64,000 nucleotides of DNA, from contig VJWN01000011.1 of the NCBI GenBank assembly GCA_007644065.1, positions 186,001 to 250,000 on the forward strand, written 5' to 3'. How positions within the stretch are numbered: the first letter of the stretch is position 1; each line of letters opens with the position of its first letter. Made by a program: the position numbers and the translations under genes. This document shows, piece by piece, positions 35,532 through 45,075 of the stretch. The DNA is from Margaritispora aquatica. Its lineage: Eukaryota > Ascomycota > Leotiomycetes > Helotiales > Discinellaceae. Under the pieces are notes generated by a model that saw only the letters and a list, made by a program, of their open reading frames with translations, made no database searches and was not told the DNA's origin.

Positions 35532-36485
35532 ATGTCTCAATCAACTTTCTTCCTTCTAGACCGACCAATTCCAGCGGTCGAGATAGAAAGCTTTTTATGC
35601 CGGGTAGTGGTCTCGGTAACATCACCTCTCGCTCAATTCGCGCCCTTCTCACTTCCGGGGACGCCGAGCCACAATACTGACGATATCATACCCTCAATCC
35701 TTCCAGAACCATCACTGTCGGTCCCAACCAAAACGTTTCGAGCAGCTGCGCGGGGACGAGGCATGGCCGTGAACCTCACCAACCTCGCCAGCGTCAATGT
35801 CTCGCGTAGCGAGGAGCAAAGCCGGACGCTGGAAAGTGAGAGCATGAAGTGCTACGAGCTGCGACATCACAAGCACTACTTCCAAGAGCTCATGAAGAAT
35901 GACGACTACTCGCGAGATGTCCGCACGCTGCTTAGGGAAATCCGGCCCCGTCATGCCTATCTCGTGACGGGCTTTTACACCACGACCAAAAGTGCCTGGA
36001 AGATCGATGGAAGTCGAAATCGCGAAGCAGCACTTAAAGTTACTCTACCCATCTCGGCAGCAGTTCCCGCTCCTGTAGGAGGGCTCGTCGACATTGGTGG
36101 TGGTTTGTCGGGCTCCAGCGCATCCCAGCGGAGCGATGAGAGATTTGTGGCCGAGGAGGAGATTTTCGCAGTCTCGTACTCAATTGTGCAGTTTTCCTAC
36201 AGGCTATTAGCAACGAGTAAATTTTTCATCGCGACACCGAGCATTGGCCCGCCTAAGCGGGCGAAAGATCATCACCTTACCCTAGGGCGTGACGAAGAGG
36301 AGGATGAGGGCGAGGAGGCGGGAGAGGAGATTGATTGGGACTCCGATGACGCCGTAGAACATTTCAAGGCCGGCTCAATCCAGACGAATCAAGATATTGA
36401 CATGGAAGTCATCATTTCTGGGATGGAGACTGATGACATACCGCTGACTGCCGGAGACGGGGAAGTGTTTGTTATGTATGAGTAG
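35532..36485 (+). CDS. Gasdermin-like pore-forming protein (HET-Q1/RCD-1 type)
   Basis: Intron-less, 317 residues. The start MSQSTFFLLDRPIP resembles fungal gasdermin N-termini. The core segment around 115-160 (YFQELMKNDDYSRDVRTLL, then HAYLVTGFYTTTKSAWKI) and the following amphipathic, Gly-rich part (LPISAAVPAPVGGLVDIGGG) fit the family, as does the late EEEIFAVSYSIVQF. Residues 253-273 form an acidic linker (DEEEDEGEEAGEEIDW), followed by a tail of about 44 residues. Known: in HET-Q1 a protease removes a short C-terminal tail, freeing the N-terminal domain to permeabilise the plasma membrane and kill the cell. Inferred here: the partner protease is the divergently transcribed CHAT-NLR. The frame is intact, with no stop or frameshift. 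Assignment is from pattern recognition, not alignment. Confidence 0.8.
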   Translation: MSQSTFFLLDRPIPAVEIESFLCRVVVSVTSPLAQFAPFSLPGTPSHNTDDIIPSILPEPSLSVPTKTFRAAARGRGMAVNLTNLASVNVSRSEEQSRTLESESMKCYELRHHKHYFQELMKNDDYSRDVRTLLREIRPRHAYLVTGFYTTTKSAWKIDGSRNREAALKVTLPISAAVPAPVGGLVDIGGGLSGSSASQRSDERFVAEEEIFAVSYSIVQFSYRLLATSKFFIATPSIGPPKRAKDHHLTLGRDEEEDEGEEAGEEIDWDSDDAVEHFKAGSIQTNQDIDMEVIISGMETDDIPLTAGDGEVFVMYE

Positions 36486-36725
36486 GACTAGCTTAGTCTT
36501 CCGGGCGACAAGATTCGCGGAATTATACACCGATGTAACTGCATTTTGTTAATAATTGTCAACGGCAGAATATCTCTCCTCTCACCTTTCATGTCACTCC
36601 AGGTTTGCGGTTTTGTCATCGACCAAACTATCCAGATGTCAGGGACTATGATCTCTTAATCCCGATCTCTGAGCAAGTGAGCGGAAAAGCCTGTATGCGA
36701 TGTTTTTGAGAATCTGGTTCTCCAA

Positions 36726-36784
36726 TCTTGAATCCTAGAGTCAGTTTGAAAGCCATCTTCAAAACCCGACTCTAGGATTCAAGA
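36726..36784. repeat. Perfect 17-bp inverted repeat (hairpin)
   Basis: Arms TCTTGAATCCTAGAGTC (36726-36742) and its exact complement (36768-36784) are separated by 25 bases. It lies 241 bases past the gasdermin stop. It could be an RNA hairpin, or the trace of a small element. Confidence 0.9.
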
Positions 36785-36845
36785 TATTATGCTTCGACAT
36801 CCCAAGATTGTTCTGATGCTTGAGTAACTTGAGAGTCAAGAAATA

Positions 36846-36877
36846 GCCCAATTCTCCTCAGTCTATGGTCGTATGTG
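36846..36877 (-). pseudogene. 5S rRNA fragment, 5' end
   Basis: Thirty-two bases identical to the first part of the intact 5S gene (30094-30125, including one flanking base). The remaining 5S sequence is absent here. Confidence 0.9.
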
Positions 36878-36930
36878 GAAGGGGTAACAATTTCTTAATA
36901 TATAAAAGACACAACTCTTTGGCACATTTA

Positions 36931-36948
36931 ACGGGATGCCCAATTCTC
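36931..36948 (-). pseudogene. Second 5S rRNA fragment
   Basis: Eighteen bases (ACGGGATGCCCAATTCTC on the plus strand) identical to the 5S segment overlapping that of the preceding fragment; separate from it by about 53 unrelated bases. Chance is unlikely given the close neighbour. Confidence 0.65.
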
Positions 36949-37402
36949 TTCGATCCAACCACCAGACCACGAGATCTCTAAAGCCGAGAGCTGAGAGCCG
37001 AGAGCTCAGATATGAGCTGTCGGCATAGGCATGGGCATGGGTGTCACATGCGTAGAAGAGATGGAGGACTCAAATAAATCAAGCTGATTAAGCCAGAGGC
37101 ACGCTCTGGAGGGGATTCTAACTGCATGAAATTGCCCCATATCTTGTCAGTTAGGGGTCACGTGCTTTTATGCATGATATTCGGTTATTTTGATTCTCTT
37201 CTTAATCTCACTGCATTCCTTATGATATGAGAGCATTCCTTATGAAGTGCTGATCTATCTGTATATATAGAGCTCTCTATTGCGGCAGATGCTCTTCAGA
37301 CTCTTCAATCCTATCTATTTCACCTACTGCTTCCTCACGTGATTCACCCCCTATCATCCCTCATATCTACCCCTATTATTGAATTCCCCAGTAAACGTTG
37401 CT

Positions 37403-39503
37403 TCAAAACCCCATGTCCTCGTCACTTTGACTCTCCTCATTCTTATCTCTCAATAAATACAATTCATCTTTCGCCCACTGAACCCGCTTCGCAACTACCC
37501 TATCCACACAGAGTGCGATCATTTGCGATGTAATGCCATATAAACGAGGCGATTGTGCAAATTCTCGAACCCACTCAGCTTCTTCAGCATACCCATCCCA
37601 ACAAACCAGAATCCGGTATGTCAACCCACTCGCTACTTCGTCGGAAGCTCCATTACCCTCGACCGAGTGGGCTGGCTCGGAGATGTCAACCCACCCTTCG
37701 TGATAAGCCGACAGAGGGTCAGTTGCTCCTAAGCATATTTCTGTAGGACCTTGCATAACTCTGATCCCAGAATGTTAGCATCTTCACAAGCAAGACAGTT
37801 GGTAACAGCTCTTGGAATAGCGGCATTAGAAGTGGGCACTAACTCAAACATGTCATCTAAAAACAGCAGAAATGCTCTCCTCTCTACGGCAGACACTGAT
37901 GGAGCAAGAACAAAGTCAATAACTTCAGCATCAGCGCAGCTTAGGCGCGGATGAAACGCGACACCTGGGGAAGGGGAGGGAGGCCCAGCGGTCGCAAAGT
38001 ACGGTCCGAGTTTTTGCAAGGAATCCTTTGCGAGCTGAGAAGCATGGAAGTTAGCGGAATCTGAAGAAGTAGACCATTCTGTGAGTCTAAATTAGCAGGT
38101 GGACTTCGGGTATATGAGAAGATCTGGGAACCAGGATGATCGATCGTATACACTGACCTATGAATAGCCTGAAGAATCGTGATTTGGATGGGTGGATAAT
38201 AAGGTATACGCTGTTACACTCTCGCTGCAAGTGCAAACATTTACGGTATGCACGAAATGCATCGAACCAATCGGTCTTGGTTCCATTTAGATCTTGAAAG
38301 CCGTTTTTAAAAACGAATGATAAAGTCTCAAAATATGAGTCCTTGTGGCTACGTAGTGAAAGTCTTTGTGGCTCTCGTGGCTCAGCGTTAACCAAGCTGT
38401 CTGTGTAGTTGAAGCAGCGGTCATCTCCTATCCAGTACGCATCTTTGGGTGATCGCCAGGACCCTCTTGGACCTACGATATCAACTTCCAAGAGTATTCG
38501 CGGTTTTGGTACTGTAAGGAGTTTTAGATCTCGGACAAACACATGAGATATGCGAGTAGGGGCAACGACTCCGTGTGAAGCTACAGGCGAAAAATAAGTG
38601 ATGTGTTTCAACTCTATCTATATTCTTTAGAAGAGGGGGAAATAGGGGTGAGCTAAGCTCACAATTTTATCAACGGCGGTAGTGCTCAGGCTCAAAACTC
38701 TCTGGCAGTGAGCCTCGCCTGAAATAACTCCAACCAATGCATGGGCTAACTCGACGAAACGAAGTTCCTCTTTGCCTCTGTGCAGAGAATCAAGATCCCT
38801 CCGGACCTCATCTGCTGCATTCAGACGACAGAGGCTTCCTTCCAAGGACTCAATATCAGTATTCGCCAAGAATATCCTGCAGGATTGAGCTCATCGTCTT
38901 CGGGATACAACAAACTGTTTCAAACTTACTGCCTGCATCGATCCCATACAATATCAAATTCCTCATCCTCGGTACTTCGCACCGGGGTCCTAATCAACAG
39001 GAATTTGTCATTTAGATCAAGCAATTGACTGGGATCCATATTGCGGATTATGAGCAGGCTCATAGGGTTCTCGAGATACTTGTTCAGTGTCCAGAAGTCT
39101 AGCCCGCTATATTGGAAAGCACTCCTCGCCGCCTCATCCTCCCAGACTGCGATTCTGTCAGAGACTAGTGCAGAGTCAATCAGAATGAAGGTCCGGTACC
39201 AAATATGAGACCTACCAGGCTACGATCATCATAGTATCTCCCCCAATAGAGCTGAATTAGGCCTTGTCGTTCTAGTGTGGACTGCAGCTGGGCATGGAAG
39301 ACTCTACCGACGCCTGTGGTGAGGTCTTCAATTGCTAGATTAGGCTCGATGAGTTTCAAGGTCAGAAGATCGAGAATCGCCATAATGATGCCTGATAGGT
39401 ATGTATTGGCGGTCTGTTGTCGAAGTTTCGGACAAAGCTTGAAAATTTCGAAATGAAAAGGATCTGAAGAACTACATGTCAGACAATGAAGAGGATGCGT
39501 CAA
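37403..39503 (-). pseudogene. Decayed multi-exon hypothetical gene
   Basis: Coding-like segments on the minus strand run 39503-about 39210, then to 38930 (HIWYRTFILIDSALVSDR to VWDRC), 38876-38640 (IESLEGSLCRLNAADEVRRD), 38603-38138 (ILLEVDIVGPRGSWRSP), 38083-37755 and 37756-37403 (YRILVCWDGYAEEAEWVREF). Two introns are clean: GTAAGT at 38929 to GCAG at 38877, and GTCAGT (about 38137) to CACAG (about 38084). The frame breaks by one base near 39215, at the GTGAGC intron near 38665-38605, and near 37755, and no GT-AG choice I tried repairs these. It looks like a recently broken gene rather than a noncoding region. I recognise no domain. Confidence 0.55.
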
Positions 39504-41578
39504 GGGGTGTCAGTATTTAGCTCTATGGCTGTGAATCGCCGATCTGCCTTAACGAGTAACGATATTCCTGTTAGGAGATAAAAGCAGGACGTGGCAGCAT
39601 ATTCTTCATTGATTGACTATCAGGAGCGGTCTATGCTTTCTTGGAGACAGAAGTCGGATGCACCATACTCTGGGGAGGTAGTGCATGCACGTGACTAGGC
39701 CATCACTACCTGCCTAGGTAGGTATGTGCAATATATAAAAGACTTAGTAAATAATTAATAATAGTATATTATATAGACTAGCTACTACGATAAAGGATCG
39801 TATAGATATAGTTATAGAAGATAAGGGTTGGTATAATTAATATTAGACTACAAAGTAGTATCTATATCACTTCTGGTATATAAATTATAAAAGGAGGAGG
39901 GGTGGTCAAACTGTTTGTACCCCACTATACCTACTTCTTGGACCCTTGAATCCAGACCTCGGAAACCCCGCTTTGTATATAAAAGCTACTGCTTTTGAGA
40001 TGTCGAAAGCAAGGACAGGAAGAGAGAGGAAATGGGAGGGTTTACCTAGCGCTGAAGCCTGAGGCAAACGCTATCAAAACGCCAAGGCACTAACAACGCT
40101 TGTGCGCGTACCTATCAGATAACCTCTGCGCATTTCTCTTTTTCTTTCTTTTACCTACTTTATACATCAACTGTAGAATCACTTGTGCTCGTGCTCCTGG
40201 CTATGATGAGACAATGTTCACGCGCGAAAGCGTACTATTATTGAACGAATCATTAGAGAAATCCTTTAGATCGGCATACTACGTGTGAATATTTAAAACT
40301 GAGCCCCTAGCTAGTCTGAGAGTTACAGAAGGCAAGAGCTCCCACACATCGCACCCCCTTCGGCTCGAGAAGGCGAAACAGGCAGCGGCGAGTCAGAGCA
40401 ACTTACTTACTTGCGTTACGGGAATGAAGGTTGTAGAATGCGCATGGCCTTGATATTAGAGAAGAGGTTTGATATGTTAATTCTTAGGCTTGAAGATGGG
40501 ATTCTGTTCCTTCCTACAGATCATCCCGTGGAAACTGTCACTTCCGTCATCTTATCCACCATGGGCGTTATAGTCGTGCGAGAACGATCTATCGGGGTAG
40601 TTATTTGTTTCAAGCTTCAATTTCAATTTCCTACCACTCTCCTTTGGGTAGTTCCGAAGGATCTATACAAGGTTTCTTATCACTATAATTGATATTTGTT
40701 TATGATATGGTAAATTTGCTCAAGCTATAGCTATAGCCTATTTATAATAGTTTTAACTTGTGTTTATACTTCAATCTTTAGTCAAGTCAGAAGTTCTTTC
40801 TGGCCTCTATTCTTGAGTATAAAAAATAGGTTTTACTAAAAACGGTTTCAATTTCGCCGATGTTTGAAAAATCCAACCTTTGAGAAAGCAAGTCTAGAAA
40901 GCGATTTATTTAGAAGTTGCACATTAGGCTACTAATGTATTATATAGTAGTTAAAAGGAGACTGGATGATAAAAGTAAGGATCGGTTACTATATATAGAT
41001 TCCGGAAGATTGATCTATCTATTGTATCGATTGGTTCATTCAAGATAATATCTCTCGGTATTTGTTTTATTGTCTTTTGAAAAATACTTTTTAAAAGATC
41101 AATTTCAATATGGTTTGGCTTGGGCAACAAAGTCAACCTTTTTGCCTATTTCTTTTTAATTAAGCCATCAGAAGTATAAACACGACAAATGAAATCGCAC
41201 CACAACAAGACTGAATGAAATGCTATATCTTGAATGATATTAAACCATTTTGAGTATTCTGATTGGACTGTCTCGTTGTCAAATTCAAGGTGACAGTGAC
41301 CTTACAGCTTAGTTTGGCTCGGAAATGTTACAATTCCAATCAAACAAGCTTTGTAACTCGCTAGGGAAACGTAGTAAATTTGCACATCACGGTGACTTGG
41401 TCGAAATTTTGGAGCTGGCATCCAGTTTGAATTTGCTGTTTACGAATACTGATATCTATAGCTTTCCCAACTTTATATAGCTTTCGAGAGCGCGACCAGA
41501 AGATGTATACGGCGTCTCCATTCAAAGAGAGCGCAGTTATTTCTTTGATTAAGTTCTGGTCTATTTTCTCTGCCCATA
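39504..41578. other. AT-rich stretch without a clear gene
   Basis: Includes very TA-rich sections (39720-39900, 40680-41160) that resemble mutated repeat DNA and a palindromic CCTACCTAGGTAGG-like site near 39718. The open frame at 40411-40692 has no recognised character. Confidence 0.5.
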
Positions 41579-42467
41579 CTACTGGATAGGTCCTTGCGAT
41601 AAAAGAATAGCTATAAGTGCCTTCGGCCAGGAATCTTGAGCTGCATTGCTTTTTTCTATTGATATCGCTTCTACAACAACTTCTTTAGATCTCGAGGAGG
41701 TAGTAGTTTCCGAATGAGAACTCTTGCCCACCGGTCGCGCATTAATGGAAACCGGCAAACCGGCTCTGGCACCGACTGAAGCCGGCGCTCGGTTCCCAAA
41801 AACTTGGCTGGAGGATCTTGAGGGTGTTAGCAATATGTGATGTAATTGTAAGTTTGAGACTCACCAGGCGAGGATACAAGCTTAAGAACGTCCCTGCGGC
41901 TTGGAATGGACACAGTTTCCGAGCTAGATGAACAATTGCCAAATACAAAATCAAACTTTTGTGTTTGGTATTCCCCTAGTGGCATTACTTGGGGTGTTTG
42001 AGAGTTTCCTCCAGCACGTCCAATACTTCCGAAGTCGTTGTTACCCCCCCGAGCGTGAAGATGCACGAGAAGCTGATCTCGGTCTATGGAACGATTTTGT
42101 TTCAAAAGTATTATCATCCCTCTTCTCGTCCGGGAAAAATTGAACGTACATCCAGAAATCGGCGTTAAACTTTGACATAACTTCTTCCTTTGACAATCGC
42201 TGCTTTGAAAAGACGGCCCACTTCTCAGAGTAAATTCGTGGTAGCTCTCCAATCGCATGTCCATCACAGAGAACCAATCTAAGTATAAGTTCCATGTCAA
42301 GCTCTGATCCAGCTGTAGTGTAAAAGCTGAGAAGCTCTTGAGCCCTAATTTGCTGCTCTTTGTGTATGAATGTCGGGCATCGCCAACCGCCTGAAGTCAT
42401 TGCGATACATTTTAGATCTTCCTGGTATACGATCTCGAGGCTTGCTACACCTAGTTCAATCGAGGCG

Positions 42468-42477
42468 TAAGACTCCA
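42468..42477. repeat. Target-site duplication, left copy
   Basis: TAAGACTCCA, identical to 42951-42960; together they bracket the MITE. Confidence 0.9.
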
Positions 42478-42950
42478 GAGTGGCCAATAAGCAAGCCAGC
42501 TAATCAGCTAGCTTATAAGCTACGCCAAGAAGCCTATCAGCTTAAGAGTTAATTTATATCAGCAAGTAAGCGTAGTATTCCTCCGCTGATAGGCTAGCTT
42601 CTAAGCTTAAGGGTTAATTTTTATAGTTTTCGAAGTCTGTTTATAGTCGAATAAAGCTCTTTTATTAGTCGAAATCGACGAGTTTTTAATTATACTCTTC
42701 GCTTCCGCCTTAGTTATATAATATAAGATTTATATTATTATAGTATAAAGTTTTATAAATTTTATACCTTGATTTTATACTTTTATACTCTGTATAATTA
42801 ATAATAACTAAGGATATTATTATACTCTTCGCTGTTAGCGAGCTTATAAGCCGCTATCAGTAAGTCAGCGAAGATTCTCAATTATATCAGCGAGTTAGCT
42901 ATGAGTTCCTCTCGCTAATTAGCTGACTGACTGACTTATTGGCCACTCTA
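42478..42950. mobile_element. Non-autonomous DNA transposon (MITE), 473 bp
   Basis: Ends are inverted repeats: GAGTGGCCAATAAG at the left and its exact complement CTTATTGGCCACTC (plus TA) at the right; similarity continues imperfectly inwards (CAGCTAAT...TAGC). It is flanked by a perfect 10-bp direct repeat, TAAGACTCCA, at 42468-42477 and 42951-42960. The inside is very AT-rich with no coding potential. A 9-11-bp target duplication is typical of Mutator-like elements, so a MULE-derived MITE is the best guess; the left end lacks the TA present at the right. Confidence 0.9.
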
Positions 42951-42960
42951 TAAGACTCCA
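42951..42960. repeat. Target-site duplication, right copy
   Basis: TAAGACTCCA, identical to 42468-42477. Confidence 0.9.
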
Positions 42961-43310
42961 TGCCTACAAGTACCGAAATTTCTGGTAGATTTTGGGCAGC
43001 AAGATCAGACTCGGTTTCAGGAAAAGTCGGTGGTTCATGATCTCTGTCTATTTGCATCTGAGCCACTCTAGTCAGAGTTTTCAAATAGCTCTGGTCTATT
43101 GTCAAGTTAGCTCGATAATGATAAGAGATCAGAGTATAAGACCAAAGAGCCCGGAAACCCTCCAGCATCAACCTGACTATTTTTTAAGTTATGAAACGAC
43201 TTGCCTCTTCTGGAGCTATTCGGAGCAGAAATTGGTCTTCCTTGACTATCTAGTGTAGATCTAGAGGAAATAGCAGTATCGAGCCAAGAGCTTTCGTCAC
43301 TGTCAATCAC

Positions 43311-44529
43311 AATGGCTATTTGACGTCGACAACTGTATTCACGAATTGAGGGTGCTCTTGTTTAGAACCATGAACTGACAACCAATCGAGAAACAATGCA
43401 TTGTAATAGACGGTCTTCCCCTAGTGCGTGGAACAGAGCATCAGTGGCATCAGTTTAATGGGTGTCTGGACGCCAGTCAAATCGATCGTGATATAAAGAT
43501 CGGGGGGCTTCAGCCATCAGAATTTTTGATTCCAGGCTATAGCTTTAGGAGATTTAACTTAAATTATGGACTAGCTAGCTATAATGCGAATTATACCGAA
43601 TACAAAAGTCATGGGTCATGTCCAATCTTCTCCGAAAGCGTAGACCGTCTTGGGTGCTACTGAGAACAAGTTCAAAAGCAAAGCAAATAACAGCCTATTA
43701 ATAGAAATAATTTATTCAGATCTTGGATCTAAGGAACTATTTCTCGAATTGTGGAAACCCTAATCGCCCCAATATTATAATATATGCTTTATTTCGTTTC
43801 TCTACCATAATTACACTTTGAAATTCAAATCTACCGGCTCTTAATCTATGTCAGACTAACTTCATAGTAACGACATTAACCCATGTATAAATAGATCGTT
43901 GTAGGCAGATTAGAGCAAATGTTTTAAGATCTAAGGTCTTTATCCTCAAATTCGAGAATAGAACAAGGTTCAGGAACCAGTTCGAAAGTGGTCTCAGATA
44001 CAAGTTACCTAAGACGCATTTGAGACTATTGATACTCAAGGACCAAAAGCTGAATAGATAAGCCACTTATCCTCAATCTATAGTGTATGTGGAGGGAGTT
44101 GAACAATCTAGATTCATATAAGGTTTTGGTAGAGATATCTGTTCTTTCTTGGTCTATATCGTTATAGAATCAGATTGGAGTCTGTCTTTGTCGTCTCGAT
44201 TTCCAAGCTGAAAAGTAAACTCTAATGATTATATTGTACTGAAATAGAATAGCTATTGGGTTGGTTCGCTAAGCGACCAGCAAAGGCGAACCTTAAGCTA
44301 CCTGAGTAACAAATTAGGATTATGAGAACCGACTGATTGTACTTATAAGCCAGCTTGCCAGATACACTATGAATCAAGGCATCTTTTTTCTAGCTTTAGT
44401 CATATATTCATACCTGCCAAAACCCAAGCTCTTCCCTCAAGTACAAATATCAGCACAATCACAGTATCAGTTCTATATAAATCGCCAGCAGGAAGATTGT
44501 TTTTTTATAAGTCCCGTATCATCTCAGTA
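43311..44529. other. AT-rich gene-free stretch
   Basis: No convincing open frame. A stretch near 44070-44092 faintly resembles the 5S 5' end but is too diverged to call. Confidence 0.5.
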
Positions 44530-45075
44530 TCATCTCACAGTCTGGTTACTCCCAATATAGGGCGGCGGTACCTCCCCCACTCCACCTACCATCAACTCCT
44601 CTCTCTCCTCTACCCTTTCGTAATCCGGTAACGCGTTATCAGCCTCTTCCTCCTTCCATGTTCCTAGGACATCCTCATGTTCCATCCCCAACTCTTGTCC
44701 TAATTGGGCAAATCGCGCCGAATACTCTCGCAAGACCTCCTCTCCTTCTCTCAACCACTCTATGATCTGATTCTTTCTATCCTCCACTTCTTCTGTTCTC
44801 GACCGTGGTGCTTGGTTCGCAAAGGCTGTGTATTGGGGAACATCGGCGCCCGAATACGCCGGGAGATCTGGATCGTTGTCACTGGGAGGCACAACAGCTT
44901 CTGAGGAGGGAGCTTGTGCTGGGGTATTCTCAAAGCCGTAGCGTTGGAGCCAGAGGTTGTGTTCACGGAGGGATGTGCGGAGGTCGTCGAGTTCATGGGC
45001 GAGAGAGGGAATGAGGCTTCGGAGGTCTCGGTACGCAGATTCTGAGGTTATGGCTGGGGAGGCATCGGAGGCCAT
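44530..45075 (-). CDS. Small hypothetical protein with PY-type motifs
   Basis: Start chosen at MASDASPAITSES (45075), giving 181 residues; the frame is open further upstream but reads basic, leader-like sequence. Residues 15-45 (YRDLRSLIPSLAHELDDLRTSL) and 95-135 (RKNQIIEWLREGEEVLREYS) look helical, possibly coiled coil. Short linear motifs stand out: LPAYS (about 72), LPDYE (about 156) and PPPY (about 172) near the C-terminus, of the kind bound by WW domains of Rsp5/NEDD4-type ubiquitin ligases. No catalytic domain. Function unknown. Confidence 0.65.
   Translation of the reverse strand: MASDASPAITSESAYRDLRSLIPSLAHELDDLRTSLREHNLWLQRYGFENTPAQAPSSEAVVPPSDNDPDLPAYSGADVPQYTAFANQAPRSRTEEVEDRKNQIIEWLREGEEVLREYSARFAQLGQELGMEHEDVLGTWKEEEADNALPDYERVEEREELMVGGVGEVPPPYIGSNQTVR

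Larger units (their letters stand above)
36486..37402. other. Gene-free stretch with hairpin and 5S fragments
   Basis: Holds the gasdermin 3' UTR, a perfect inverted repeat and two 5S rRNA fragments, described separately. Confidence 0.6.
41579..43310 (-). pseudogene. Hypothetical gene disrupted by a MITE and frameshifts
   Basis: Minus-strand coding segments (43310 to about 43170 with WLDTAISSRSTLDSQG; 43171-42960 with FRALWSYTLISYHYRANLTI; 42467 to 42050 with LRLVLCDGHAIGELPRIYSE; 42050-41860 with DFGSIGRAGGNSQTPQ; 41833-41579) form one protein if the inserted element at 42478-42950 and one target-site copy are ignored: the codons then run VGMESY into ASIELGVASLEI without a break. Further damage: a run of seven G (42044-42050 on the minus strand) that puts the frame off by one, and a shift near 43165. 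A GTGAGT intron (about 41876) separates the last segment. Product family not recognised. Confidence 0.7.

Noticed and set aside
42478..42950. The insertion read as a long intron of the host gene
   Set aside because: The ends are not GT-AG at the frame break and the 10-bp direct repeat plus inverted ends fit transposition.
44070..44092. Another 5S rRNA fragment
   Set aside because: Resembles the 5S 5' end only over about 20 bases with several mismatches and a gap; not distinguishable from chance.
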